Assembly (NCBI GenBank): GCA_023935145.1 | Contig: CM043699.1 | Span: 72,325,638-72,389,637, forward strand | DNA: 64,000 nt | Direction of reading: 5' to 3' | Origin: Bretschneidera sinensis | Taxonomy: Eukaryota > Streptophyta > Magnoliopsida > Brassicales > Akaniaceae | Shown here: positions 33,865 to 46,218 of the stretch, piece after piece | Layout: each line of letters starts with the position of its first letter | Numbering within the stretch: position 1 is the first letter of the stretch | Translations under genes and position numbers: made by a program | The notes under the pieces: model-generated | What the model saw: the letters and a program-made list of their open reading frames with translations, nothing else | What the model was told of the DNA's origin: nothing | Database searches by the model: none

Positions 33865-33886
33865 TTTCCCTGGCAACGGCACCAAA
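33865..33886 (-). promoter_or_regulatory. Primer-binding site of element D
   Basis: Minus strand TGGTGCCGTTGCCAGGGA, four bases after the 5' LTR end; two changes from the B3 site. Confidence 0.75.
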
Positions 33887-33889
33887 ATT

Positions 33890-35408
33890 TGTTTACACCC
33901 AAAGAATAATGCGGTAGTTGTTGCACAGCTTTGGGAGGTCGATTCCACAGAGAGACAAATTTAAAGAATAGTTGAAGGAACAAAGAAACTAAAGAAAAAT
34001 ATAAAATGATTAATGGAGAACAAAGATTAATTTTTAATGTAAATTAAAGTGAGGCAAAGTGACTAACGGAGAAAGTACTTAAATTTGACAAACAGTAAAG
34101 CATTGGGAATCCCTTGCACAAATCTGGTATTTTAATTATTCTTAATTCATTAAATAACTTAATTGGGAACTCAATTCCCAAAATTCCCAATCGGAAGGTA
34201 TAGATTTATAAACCAAGATTAAACCAAATGTAACCCTTTGAAAAATCATTCACCACTTTTAAAATACATACATTATTATCACTATTGAGAAAATTCAACG
34301 ACGACAATATACTTAGGAAGCGATATTGCAGCAAAGAATTAAATCAATATAGATAAATAATTGATTCAAACATAATCAAAGAGCTAATCCATTCAATAGA
34401 GAAAGCATGACTGAATCTATAAACTGAATAAATTCTACGATTATTCAGAGAAGAAAATATCACCAATAAATTGAGAATCATAAAACAAAAGAGTTTTAGT
34501 AATTGAACATCAAATACATAAATTAAAAATAAACTAAAATACATTCTACTGTGCAAGTTGATCCCTAGCCCCACTTGAGAATTTAGTTACCTATAAATAT
34601 AATGGACAATAAAAATCTCAAGGCAAAAATTAGAGCAAACATTAAAGTGTTAAACATTAAACTTTAAAACTTAAAAGAAATAAATTAAAACTAACAATAC
34701 ATGGAGAGAGAAATTTCACCCGCAGCTGTTGTGCGGTACTTCTCCCGATTGGTAGCAAAATCCTCCAGATTGCACCCCTTAGTAGCAAAGCCTCCGAGAT
34801 TGCACCCATTTGATGAAGTGAAATGGGGCTTTTATAGGGGAACTCCATGAGTGCAATGTGTTTCCAATCCGATGTGGGATGTGGGATTTAAGCCTTCACA
34901 TGCCCTTCAAAACTTCTGCCCACACTGAAATCATTCACAGCTTGACCTTTATCTACTAAAACTGCCATAACTTTCTCTAGAAAAATCATATTTACAAGCC
35001 GTAAAATTCTCCAGAAAATAGACATCTGGATATTTCCAAGCATATATGGCTTATCTCCTAGTTCTTCCTGAATCAATATAGTTTAATCCACAAAAATGAC
35101 TGATCTGTACGGGCAATTTAGTGAAACTCCTTTCCAAGTGTAATCCTGTAAAACAACGAAAAAAAAAAACTCAAAGTAACAAATTCCTAAGCTAAACATA
35201 TAAATAAATACTTGAGCGTTGTTGCACTCGATCGCAAGTCTCATGTGCTCGATTACAACAGTAGATTCCAGCTTTTGCATTTTTTTTCACATTAAATCCC
35301 CAATTTCCTTTACGATCCTATAAAACATTAACAATCATAGAACTAACACAAAATATCAGATTATGACACAACTAAAGAATTAACAAATATAATATTTGGT
35401 ACTTATCA
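33890..35408 (-). repeat. Element D 5' LTR (1519 bp)
   Basis: Minus strand from TGATAAGTACC at 35408 to GGGTGTAAACA at 33890. TATA (CTATAAAAGC, minus) near 34830. The shared module lies near 34910-35150. Single copy of the block that is duplicated in the 3' LTR. Confidence 0.87.
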
Positions 35409-35413
35409 AGACG

Positions 35414-35876
35414 ACACATTGACCACCCCAAGGGTAGGCAGCAGGTCGACACGCGGAGGCACACACTCGGACAGCTGGACTCCAGGTCATCACCGCCTTT
35501 CGAGTCGCATCGCCTTTAGCACAAGGGCTACCTCATGAGTGGATAGCCCCTAACCGAGACAACAGGGCCACCCAGCTGGGCCTCCTAGGCTTCATTGTCC
35601 ACCTAGCTGGACCTCTATGTCATCACCGCCCTAGATGAAAGGCTGCCTCAAAACCGTATGAAAAGACTTAGGTGCGCATTCCAAAAGAGATCAAACTTTT
35701 CTGGATCTGAAAAGAGAATGCTCGTTACCCTCATACTTTTTTCTTACACTAACAAAGTCTTCGGAGCATCCTCGGAGGCACTCCCTCCGGTGACCCCCTA
35801 GCTCACCTCTTCTCCTCTGTGCGGGGTTCTTTGAGGCCCGACCTCTAACTCAGTAACCACATTTTTGGCATCAATA
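35414..35876 (+). repeat. Element E 5' LTR, remainder
   Basis: Continues after D and ends GGCATCAATA, where the 3' LTR ends GGCATCAACA. Roughly one in eight to ten bases differs from the 3' LTR by eye, so E is clearly older than its inner guests. Confidence 0.87.
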
Positions 35877-35879
35877 GAT

Positions 35880-35900
35880 TGGCGTCGTCCATGGGAAACC
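35880..35900 (+). promoter_or_regulatory. Primer-binding site of element E
   Basis: TGGCGTCGTCCATGGGAAAC, three bases after the LTR; close to the TGGCGCCGTCTGTGGGAA form common in Tat-type elements. Confidence 0.65.
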
Positions 35901-35955
35901 ACCATCTTTCACTAAATAGTAGAAGTGTAGAAATCTGAAGAACTCATTTGTTGCC

Positions 35956-36489
35956 ATGCCGCCAAAACACGACGCTAGGGACGCTGGTAAAGGAGCAGAA
36001 AGGGCTAGTACTCGCACCCATCGATCTGGGTCAAGTTCCTCAGCTGAATATGATGCACGCCCCAACATGGCTACGCTCCAAGCATAATTTGTAGAACTCT
36101 CTTGACTGTTGGCCTACCTGGCAGCCGAGGTCCACAAAGGGGCTTGTCAGCCCTCTCCCGCGCCGTCAAGGTAGGACCCGAGCCACACTAGCTCGGCCAG
36201 CAGTAGGCCTCCCTTCGAGGATTGCTCCATAGTAGAGTCCTCCCTACCCCGGATCGCCAAGTCCAGAGAAAGACTCTCATCCGAAAGTAGTGAAGGCATC
36301 GATAAGCGAATAGAGGACATAAAAGGACGAATTAACAAACCCCTCAAAGACCGTAACCGTAGCGTCATGAACGAGCTTAACATCCAGGACCCTCCTTTCA
36401 CTCATGAGGTCCTTGAGACCCCCCTCCTGCCAAACTTCCAAATGCCCTAAATCAAACTGTACGACGGTTCTAAGGACCCCCTCTAAAGA
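35956..36489 (+). pseudogene. Element E gag, N-terminal part
   Basis: ATG at 35956, 80 bases after the LTR (MPPKHDARDAGKGAERAS). Four in-frame stops. It reaches the Tat-gag hallmark PPFTHEVLETPLLPNFQMP and IKLYDGSKDPL near 36400-36485 and then ends abruptly. The next homology is late RT, so the capsid core, zinc knuckle, protease and RT front half were lost in one deletion. Confidence 0.75.
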
Positions 36490-39005
36490 CCCCCCTCCTG
36501 CGACTTGGAAGAAGCCTTCAAAGTCCTTCAGTACCATCAAATAAAGCTTAACCCCTTTAAGTGTGCGTTCGGGATCACAGGAGAAAGTTCCTTGGCTTCA
36601 TGGTAACACAAAGGGGCATCAAAGCGAACCCCGAAAAAATAGAGGTCGTCCTTAGTATGAAATCACCTCAGATCATAAGAGAAGTCCAGCGACTCACTAG
36701 CCGGATAGCGGATTTGAGCCGGTTCATGTCAAAATCAGCAGAAAAATGCCTCACTTTCTTTAAAGCCATTAGGAAGGCCAGGGACTTTATCTGGTCCAAG
36801 GATTGCCAAGAAGCATTTGGGGAGCTAAAGAGGTACTTTGCTCACCCCCCTTAATCACCAAACTCGCCACCGGTGAAGAGCTTTTTCTATACCTCTCGGT
36901 TGGGCATGAGGTGGTGGCCTTCTTCCTAATCAAGGAAGAGGCAGGCGTCCAAAGGCTTGTGTATTATGTGAGCAAGGTACTCCACGATGTGGAGACCATA
37001 TATCTTCTAGTGGAAAAAATGGCATATGCACTCCTAGTCATGGCCCGCAAGCTTCGGCTGTACTTTCTAGCACACACGATTGTCCTCCTGACCAGCCAGC
37101 CTCTTTGGTAAGTGCTCCACAAGCCGGATATCTCTGAAAGAATGGTCAAATGGTCAATAAAACTTAGAGAATTTGACCTTCATTATTGGCGTCGTACGAC
37201 CATCAAAACCCAGGCTTTGGCCGACTTCATTGTTGAAACCACACTCTCGATTCAAGAAGATTTTATCCCAAATCTCGATAAGACCAAGGAAGTCCCTCAA
37301 TGGACACTCCATGTTGATGGATCCTTCAGCTACACCGAAAGCGATACCGGGCTCATCTTGAGTAGCCCGGACTGTTTTACCATCGAGTACGCCCTAAAGT
37401 TTAGGTTTAGAGCCTCGAACAATGAAGCCGAGTACGAGGCTCTACTAGCAGGGATAAAGTTTGCCACAGCGCTGCCCATGGAAGCCCTAAACGCCTACAG
37501 CAACTCACAGTTGGTAGTAAATCAGGTCAATAGAGAGTTTGAGGCCTGAGGAGAGAAGATTGCTCGCTACCTAGCGACTGCCAAAAAACTTGTCCCCAAG
37601 TTCCAAGTATTTCGAATCAACCAGGTTCCCCAAGTCAAAAATATAAAGGCTGATTCCCTAACCCGACTCGCCTCCTCTCGACAGCTCAAATCCACACGAG
37701 CAGTCTACCTTGAAACACTAGCCGCACCCAACATTGATGAAATAACCGTGTTGCCTGTGGCCGCTGAGGGAACCTGGATGGATCCTATCCTTGGGTATTT
37801 GTGGGACGGACGTCTCCCGAGAGAAAGGAACGAAGCCAAAAAAATCGTCTATCGAGCGGCACGGTACATAATCTTGAATGATCAACTGTATAAAAGGGGT
37901 CTCACAACCCATTATTTAAGATGTTTGGGCCCAAGTGAGGCCAATTAAGCTCTCCAAAAGTCTGTGAAGGGATTTACGGGAATCAACTCGGGGGGCGGGC
38001 CCTCGCCTTCCAAATCCTTCTCCAAGGGTATTATTAGCCTGGAATGCGCGAGGAAGCCATGGAACTAGTAAAGATGTGCAAAAATTGCTAGCAATATGAC
38101 GTCATCTCTCGTAGACCGGTAAACCCCTTCACTCCGGTTACCAGCCGGCTACCTTTCGCCATGTGAGGAATGGACCTTCTCGGACCTTTCACCGGAGAGC
38201 TCAGCCAACAGAAGTACCTCATAGTGGTAATAGACTATTTCACGAAGTGGGTAGAAGCCGAGCCACTGGCCAGCATCACCGACAATCAGGCCCAGGGTTT
38301 CGTCTGAAAATCGATAGTGTGCCTCTTTGGTATACCTCAAGTACTGGTGACAGACAACGGTAAATAATTCGATAGCACTCGGTTCAAGGCATTTTGTGAT
38401 GAGCTGCATATCGAGCACCGCTTCTCGTCTGTCAGATACCCGTAAGCTAATGGACAAGCCGAAGTGACTAACGGAACCCTCTTGCAGGGCATCAAAAGAA
38501 GACTAGACGAGGTAGACCGACAGTGAAAGAACCATTTACCGAATATCCTCTGGGCCTATCGGACCACTACCCGAGCACCCATTGGTGAAACCCCTTTCTT
38601 CATGACGTACAACTAAAAAACCATCATCTCTTGAAAATCAGAGTGCCCTCACTCTGAATACAAAATTTCGAAGGTAAGAGCAATGACGAAGCTCTTCATA
38701 TAAACGCCGACCTTTTCGACGAAGCACGAGATAAAGCTCAGATCCGACTAACGGCCTATCAGTAACAGACCGCCGGGTATTATAACTCTCGAGTACGAGG
38801 AAGGCACTTCAAGCTTCATGATCTTGTCCTACGGAAGAACGAAGTATCTCGACCATGAGAAACGAGGAAGTTGATCCCCAACTGGGAAGGCTCGCATCGC
38901 ATTAGGAGGGTATGCTGTCCCGGCACCTTTGAGCTCGAAGAGCTAAGTGGAAAGCGTATTCCACGAACTTAGAACGCCGAACATCTTTGATGTTTCTACC
39001 AACAA
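36490..39005 (+). pseudogene. Element E pol remnant: late RT, two RNase H domains, integrase
   Basis: Starts just after the RT catalytic site (DLEEAFKVLQYHQIKLNPFKCAFG, in two pieces near 36505-36570). Then FLGFMVTQRGIKANPEKIE near 36590 and RNase H to about 37110. The second, archaeal-type RNase H spans 37285-37660, with WTLHVDGSFSYT and FRASNNEAEYEALLAGI, both Asp and Glu visible. The AGYLSP...integrase segment runs from about 37950, with VVIDYFTKWVEAEPLA near 38230 and VLVTDNG near 38345, and a tail near 38880-38980. Repeated frameshifts and stops. RT cannot act without its core. Confidence 0.82.
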
Positions 39006-39185
39006 ACTCAGATCCCGTGCACGAGTTTTGAAAGGAAGTTCGGTTGAAATAGGAATTGTAAACGAAAAATTATTCTAAAACAACGAAGTTTGAAGAAAAA
39101 AGAAAATTCTATTAACATTCTCAAAGACGGTTACAAAAGAAGGCACTAACGGCCTTAAGATACAAAGAGAAAAGCAAAAGGAAAC

Positions 39186-39373
39186 TTAGTCTAAAGCGGG
39201 CGCTGCCTCCACATTAGCCACTAGCTCGACCACCATCTCCTCCTCGGCTGGAGCCTTGGCCTCCTTCTCCTCAGCTGCCTCCTTCTCCTCCTCCTCCTCC
39301 TCCTCCTCTTCCTCTCCTTCCTCGGGCTCTAGAAGTTCGAGGCCCAAAAAATCCATCTCCGAGTGCATGACCT
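39186..39373 (-). pseudogene. Element E antisense ORF, C-terminal exon end
   Basis: Minus strand. Encodes VMHSEMDFLGLELLEPEEG, a run of glutamates from (CTC)n on the + strand, and ends APALD plus TAA at 39186. Removing the B1 insertion and one TSD joins it in frame to the coding end at 58440, so it is the tail of the antisense gene and not a separate acidic protein. The stretch 39006-39185 between pol and this end has no feature. Confidence 0.75.
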
Positions 39374-39944
39374 TGATGAGAGTCAATAAATGCATCTTAT
39401 ATGTACTTATTTGTTTGTATTTTAGGGTTGATCGAGGTTTGAATTACACTTTTATACCTTAATAACTCTAAAGTGATATTCTTAGATCATTGACTTATTT
39501 CGGTGCATTTTCATGTACTTTGGGTTTAAAAGAGATGGAAAAACTATCATTGCTTAAAGATCGAAGATTCCATGCTTATCGGAGTGAATGAGTGCTTCTG
39601 AAAAGACATGATGAAGGGTTTATGGGCAAGGAAGCCTTCAGTGAGAGCGTAGGCGCCGAGAAGAGAGAGCCTAGTGGCTCAGACAAAGCCTAGGCGGCCA
39701 GAAGTTAGGGCCTAGGTGCCCAGAAGCAGCTTCACCAAAGATCAGGCCAAGTCGCAGCCTGGACTAGCCAAGGCCGTGACGCCTAGAGCCTTCACTTAAC
39801 CAAGACCAGCCAAAGCCTAGGCACCCAGAAGAGAGAGCTGCAGCACGCACATGATCCCTTTCTCCGACTTATGACCTAATTAGGACTTTAATGATTGTTT
39901 AAACCCTAAAACACCCTTGGACCCTTTGTATTATAAATAGATCA
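39374..39944 (+). repeat. B1 5' LTR, first part
   Basis: Starts TGATGAGAGTC. U3 holds several copies of a GCCTAGGCGCCCAGAAG-like word (near 39649-39820) and a GC-rich cassette, then TATTATAAATAG near 39929. Interrupted by B2 at GATCA. Confidence 0.85.
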
Positions 39945-41444
39945 TGATGAGAGTCATAAAATGCATCTTAACAGTACTTAATTGTTATCATTTTAGGGTT
40001 GATCTAGGTTTTAATTGCACTTTTATATGTTAACAACTCTAAAGTATCATTCTTGGATCATTGATCTATTTCGGTGCATTTTTAGGTACTTGAAGCTCAA
40101 AAGATGAGGAAAAGTTATCATTGCTTGAAGCACAAAGACTTGAGGCATATTGGAGTGAAGGAATGCTTCCGAAAGGACAAGATGGAGGGCTTAAAAGAGC
40201 AACAACTGCTGCCCGCATTGGAAATGAGTTTCACTAAATTGCCAGAATTGCCCGTACAGATCAATCATCTTTGAAAATTAAACTATATTGATAAAAGAAG
40301 AACCAGGAGATGAGCCATATATACTTAGAAAGATCCGGAAGTCTATTTTCTGGAGAATTTTACGGTTCGTCAAAAGGATTTTTCTAGATAAAGTTATGGC
40401 AGTTTAAGTAGACAAAGATCAGACTGTGCGGGATTTCAGCGTGATTTTTGCCTTAAACCCCACATCCCACATTGGTTGGAAAACACATTTCTGTATCCCA
40501 CATACCACATCAGATTAGAAACACATTGCACTTGTGGTATTTCCCTATAAAAGGCCTACTCCACTTCAGCTTTGAGGCATCAATCGGAGCTCATCTGAAA
40601 TCATCAGATAGTGAATCCAGAGGGCCTTTATGAGCAACCCAGAGGGCCTTTAGGACGAATCCGAAGTATAATTTTGGAGCACAAGCTGAGGAATCATCAA
40701 ATATTTCACTACCAAGGAGGAGATGATCGTTGAGAGGCCGGAAGCAACTCAAGGAAGCATGAGCTCCATGGCCGGTTAGTCTCCAAGCAAGGCGAAGGGA
40801 TGAATCCCTAGGTGTAGTTGTTCTTATTTTCCTTTATTTGATTCAGTTGTAGTTTGGTATTATTTTCATTAAACATTGTAATGTTTTATTCTTTAATTTA
40901 ATTAGTAGATTTCTTATTAGTCCGGTGATTGCATGCTTCTTTTCCATATAAGTCTAGTCATGCTCTTCTTATGTGTACTTGTTTAAGTGTGATTGAGTCT
41001 GGTAGATCTCTTTTATAGATTTGTCCATTGCTACGGTATTGTCGTTTAGATATACCATCGTCTTTTGATAATTTATAAGTTAGGTCATGTGTGTTTGAAA
41101 GTAAAGAATAATTCATATCAATTACATTAGGGTTTATACATGCGTTTTAATTGAATATTTGCCGATTACCTGTTTGGGATGTGAAACTTGCAATCGAGAT
41201 AAAAATGGCTGAATCAAGTTAGGATTAGGGCAACGAACCTAGGGAGGATTCTCGAAACCTTGTTGTTACTTTATCCATCAATTATTTACACAGTTACCAT
41301 TTTCACACAATTCAAAATCTGTCAATTAATCTTTTATCGTTTGCGTTAAAGTTTACACATTCTTTTGTAATTAACTTGTTTCCCTGTGGAATTGACACCC
41401 CAAAGCTGTACTACAACTACTGCATTATGTTTTGGGCGTAATCA
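39945..41444 (+). repeat. B2 5' LTR
   Basis: Starts TGATGAGAGTC, ends GGGCGTAATCA. Carries the shared module at about 40217-40440 and the A/D-type core promoter: CCCACATTGG and CACATCAGATTAG words, then CTATAAAAG at 40545-40553. Confidence 0.88.
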
Positions 41445-41448
41445 AATT

Positions 41449-41466
41449 TTGGCACCATTGCCGGGG
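41449..41466 (+). promoter_or_regulatory. B2 primer-binding site
   Basis: TTGGCACCATTGCCGGGGA, CpG-decayed form of the B3 site. The leader to 41650 is T-rich and has no ORF. Confidence 0.75.
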
Positions 41467-41650
41467 AAACGCACTTAAGTACTAGGAAGCTTGTCAACTT
41501 TGAGTGTGACAGTAGAAGAATTGTAAATATTTTTCTTTTCAGCAGTTTGTAAATACGGTAATATTGTTCCTTTACCTTAGTTTTAATTTTCTGATTATTT
41601 ATTTATTTATTATTTTGTTTTATTTATTTCCCCTCTGATTCTTTTGGAGT

Positions 41651-43222
41651 ATGCTTAGACCAAGAGATTTGCGAGGTAGATTCATTAGAGGACCCGAACT
41701 AGAATTACTGTCTTCTTCCGAGTCTGGTAGTGAAACCTCGCCTAGATCAACTAATAGTGGAAACCCAAGTGAGAATTTAGAGGATTCTGTTAACATGGCT
41801 GATAACCATAATGAGAATGTTGCTAGGACACTTCAGGATTACCTCCACCCTACACGCACAACTGCACCATCATGCATCATGTTTCCGGCCAATACTCGCG
41901 AATTAGATCTTAAACCATGGATGATTCAATTACTCCCTACATTTCATGGCTTGGATAATGAAAACCCATATGTGCACATTAGAGAGTTTAAGGAAGTAGT
42001 CGCGACTTTTCATTGTCAAGATGAAACCGATAACATTGTGAAGCTTAAGTTCTTTCCTTTTGCTTTGAAGGATAGAGCTAAGAGTTGGCTATACTCACTA
42101 AGACCACGATCTATTGGGTCATGGACTGAGAGGACTCAGGCTTTCTTTAACAAATACTTTCCCCAACATAAGACCAACGCTTTGAAAAGGCAAATCTTCA
42201 CCTTTGCACAAAAGGATAGTGAGACCTTATATCAGTCTTGGGAAAGATTTAAGGAGTTATTGAGTATATGCCCTCACCATGGGTATGAGAGTTGGCGCTT
42301 GGTGAGCTAATTTTATGAGGGACTTATATATAGAGAGTGCCAATTCGTAGAGATGATGTGTAATGGTGGGTTCTTGGAGAAAGATCCTGATGAGGCCATA
42401 GAGTACCTCAATGAGCTTGCTGAAAAAGCTCACACTTGGACTGGACCTAGTGCTACTGAAAGCACAAATAGGTCACGACCTATAGGGAACCCAAATGGTG
42501 GTGGAATTTACCATCTTAGGGAAGAAGATAACCTTAAGGCCAAGATTGAGATGCTCACTAGGGAACTAGAGGCATTAAAGACTAAAAGCTCAAAGCCAAC
42601 ACACGTGGTCAATCATGCTAAATCTTTTGAACCATGTTTTGTGTGTGGCGAGGTAGACCATCTCGCCCAAGAGTGTCCCCCATTTGCTGATATGAGAGGG
42701 ATGTATAAGGAACAATGTAATGCCTTAGGCATGTACACGAAGCCTTTTACACCCTTCTCTAATACCTATAATTCGGGATGGCGCGATAACCCCACCTTCA
42801 GCTGAAAATCTGAAAATCAGCAGCTTGCACAACCCCCTAGCTCATATTCTACAACATATCATGCACCTGTGTCTTCTAGGAGTTATTTAGAAGACAATTT
42901 ACATGCTTTTATTGAGGCACAGGGTAAGACTAATAAAAGGCTTGAATCATTAATTGTGCAGGTTGTTGAAGAACATAAGGAGATAAAGAGCCAAATGTCC
43001 AAGTTGATGAGCTACTTGAGTGTGACTAAGCGAGGTAAGTTCCCTGCTCAAGCTCAGTCCACATCCCATGGTCAGCACCTAGCGCAACAGAATTTGAAGG
43101 AGGTGAATGCCATTAAGACAATAAGTGGTAAGTCCTTACACATCCCAACAACGAAGAAATCAGAGGATGTGGACGAAAGCCACCAAGCATACACGATGGA
43201 CTCATTCATGGAAAAGGTCCAG
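41651..43222 (+). pseudogene. B2 gag, main part
   Basis: ATG at 41651 with a different first 55 residues from B3 (MLRPRDLRGRFIRGPEL), then the common ARTLQDYLHPTR...PSCIMFPANTRE. Capsid core with SWLYSLRPRSIGSW and FFNKYFPQHKTN. A TAA at about 42308 and a TGA at about 42803 break the frame. Zinc knuckle CFVCGEVDHLAQEC near 42635-42675 is intact. Predicted helical region near 42880-43020. Reaches the post-protease linker word DSFMEKVQ where B3 is inserted (TSD TCCAG 43218-43222). Confidence 0.88.
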
Positions 43223-44570
43223 TGATTACGCCCAAAACAGTAACGCGGTGTTGTAGTACGGCTTTGGGGTGTCGATTCCACAGGGAGACAAATTAACTAT
43301 AAAGAAAGATGTAAACTTTAATATGAGACGATATGATCAAATTAAATATAGAATCTGAATTTGATAGTAAGACAATTGTGTAAAGTAGATTGTGAAATAT
43401 AATAGGAGAGCAACAAGGATCCGGGAATCCTCCCTAGGTTTGTTGCCCTAATCCTAACTTGATTCAGTTGTTTTTATCTCGATTGCAAGTTTCACATCCC
43501 AAACAGGCAATCGGCAAATATTCAATTAAAGCACATGTATAAACCCTAATTTGATTGTTATGAAATATTCTTTATTTTCAATTCATGCACATATGATCTA
43601 TCCCTTAAGTTTATCAAGAAACGACAATATATCTTTGATGACAATATTGCAGTAATGGACAAACCTAAAGGCTAGATCTACCGGACTCAATCATACCTAA
43701 ATAATCTTGACATAAAGAAAGCATGACTAAATCTATATCAAGGAAAAAGATACAATCACCGGATTAGATGAAATCTTTATAATTAGAATAAAAGTAAATC
43801 ATAACAATATTTGAACGTTAAAGCTCCATTACAACTGAATCAAATAAGGGAAATAGAAACAACTACACCTAGGGATTCATCCCTTCTCCTTGCTTGGAGA
43901 TTAGTTAGCCATGAGGCTCATGGTTGCACAATGGAAGGAAAGTTGCTGCTCTCTTGAGTTCTCCAGATTTTTCCATCCCCAATTACAAACCCTAAGTGGT
44001 ATATTTATAGTATACAAGGTCTAGGGGTGTTTTAGGGTTTGAATAAGTCATTAAAGACCTAATTAGGGTCTAACTCGGAGTGCACAAGGCTGTGCGCGCG
44101 CTGATTCAGAAAGTCTGACCTCTGTCCGCTAAAATCGCCATAACTTCCTCTAGAGAAATGATTTTAACGAACCGTAAAATCCTCCAGAAAATAGACTTCC
44201 ATATCTTTCTAACTATATGTGGCACACTTCCTGGTTCTTTCTATATCGATACAGTTTAATTTTTAAAGATGGTTGATTTGTATGCCAACTCCAGCAACTT
44301 AGTGAAAACTCCTTCCATAGTTTCTCTTCATCTTGGCTCTTCCGCGATCATCCTTTTGCTTGAGAGTTCAATGGAACTTTGTGTTTCAAAATGATGATAG
44401 TTTTTCCATCTCTTTTAACTCAAGATACCTGGAAAATGCACCGAAATAAATTAATGCTCCAAAAATACCACTTTAGAGTTGTTAATGAATAAAAATGCAA
44501 TTAAGACCTAAATCAACCCTAAAGTGCTAACAAATAAGTACGAATATAATGCATTTAATGGCTATTATCA
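43223..44570 (-). repeat. B3 3' LTR
   Basis: Minus strand TGATAATAGCC (44570) to GGGCGTAATCA (43223). Mosaic: shared module near 44105-44320 followed by the B1-type core promoter (CTATAAATATACC, minus, near 44000). Confidence 0.92.
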
Positions 44571-46218
44571 CAACCCCCAACTAGCTTATTGCTAGTCCCT
44601 AGCAATTCGAGCGAAAACAAGAGATGAATTCTATGGTAGGAGTTAAAAACAACGTAAAGCAATGCTAGCGGTGAACCAAGAGTAATTCACTTTTTGTCTC
44701 AAAAATTGTACATAACATACGGCACATAGAATCATTAAATTTCACCTAAGTCCAAAAGTAATCCAAACATCAATCTTAAAATCGTTATTGACTCTTAACA
44801 TCCATCTTACCACAATCCATTAGTCCGAACATCCGGATGATTTTATGCACAACATTCATGAATACAAGTCTTGGCCTCTAAAAACATAACAAATTGTGTG
44901 ACATCAATCACATAAACAAGCTCCATAGGCTTATTTTTCAAATCATTCTCCACTATTGTAGAAAAATCACACTTCATTGGATCAATAGGTCTTTAATGGG
45001 CTTGTAATGCTATGCCAAGGTAAAGGTTAAGAAAGAATGGGAAGGATTTGCACGTAAAAGAACTTAATCTCTTAGCTTTAAACACAACCACCTTTAAGTG
45101 CTAGATAACTTTACTTCAATGCTCAACTCCTTCACCCATTTTTTATAAGAGCATATCTCTTGATAAGTCACCACTTTTCTTTTCTTTTTCTTCTTTCTTT
45201 GCCATACTTCTCTTCTTTTTCTGTTTTTGGCAAATACTCATTCATCTCTTTTTTTTTCTTTTCTTTTCCACAACCCCCAACTTATCTTCTTTAATATACT
45301 TGGGTTATGATTTTTCATATTTCCATCCTTACTCCTCTTAAGTGCTTCTCAACAATGTGTACAACTAAGTTCTTTTAAAAGAAGGGTAAGGATAAAATAT
45401 TTCTAGGCTCATAAGGGCAAGTAAATGGGTTTTTGAAAGAAACAAGGCTCAAATTATTTTTCAAGAAAAATGGCTCAAATAGGTGACTAGTGATATATAT
45501 ATTGTAAGGGAAGGTTTGAAAGGCTCAAATTATTCAAAAATGGTCTATATCATATCCTCAGTAGTGTGCATTCTAGGAATTCGCCTCAAGTAATTATCAA
45601 ATAAGTTCTAGAGCTTGTTGAGACCGAAAAAATATTCACAATCAATCGCACATAAAACTTTTCTAGATGTTTTAGACTAATCATTCAATCTTACCACAAA
45701 CTAGAGTCTCAAACCAAATCAAGATTGACACTTAAATTATTCTCAAACTGAAATAGAATTTAACTTCTTCTACATGCTATATGTTATTTCAATTAAGTTC
45801 ATATCATTGACATGTGAATTAACTCTAGGGCAAACACAAAGCATGCTAAAAATAAACAAAAAAAGAAAATGACACCAAGCAGTTCAAAGGAAAAAAATGT
45901 ATGGAAATAAAGAATATGGAAACAAAGAGATGTGTTTCTTCCACCCCCAACTTAAAAATTGCATTGACCTCAATGTAAAAGAAAGAGTAAAAAAAACTCC
46001 CTTTGTAGCCAAAGGTGCACAGAAGCTGAAAATTGTGCTCCACCATTTGAACTGCTTCGTATATTTTCCTTGAAAAAGAAATACTAAGTTAATACTAGAA
46101 AACAGCAAAATAATAATAATAAATAAGAAAAAGAAATATGAAAAACAGTAAAAATAAAAGGATATGTTGTGGGTTGCCTCCCATGAGCGCTAAGTTTTAT
46201 GTCTTCAGCCAGACACTT
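44571..46218 (-). other. B3 3' region with three purine-tract motifs
   Basis: No supportable ORF. On the minus strand AGTTGGGGGTTGTG occurs at 45269-45282 and again at 44569-44582 across the LTR border; a related AAGTTGGGGGTGG lies near 45940-45955. A long purine run on the element strand lies near 45170-45270. Next to the gag stop is the word GTCTGGCTGAAGACATAAAA (minus, near 46190-46212). Confidence 0.7.

Larger units (their letters stand above)
25230..35408 (-). mobile_element. Element D: Athila-like element with full gag-pol order
   Basis: 10,179 bp, minus orientation, flanked by AGACG at 25225-25229 and 35409-35413. 5' LTR 33890-35408, 3' LTR 25230-27007. Gag, protease, RT, RNase H and integrase are all recognisable with a moderate number of lesions. 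No env-like ORF is seen between integrase and the 3' LTR. Its gag and U5 end resemble the B family, while its U3 start, 3' region and purine tract resemble A. Confidence 0.9.

Noticed and set aside
39186..39395. Independent acidic Glu-rich protein
   Set aside because: It is the tail of the E antisense gene; the apparent start lies in the TSD and LTR of B1.
45846..46108. Phe-rich ORFs of 66-74 codons on the minus strand
   Set aside because: T-rich 3' region of B3 after the gag stop; not conserved as a frame in B1 or B2.
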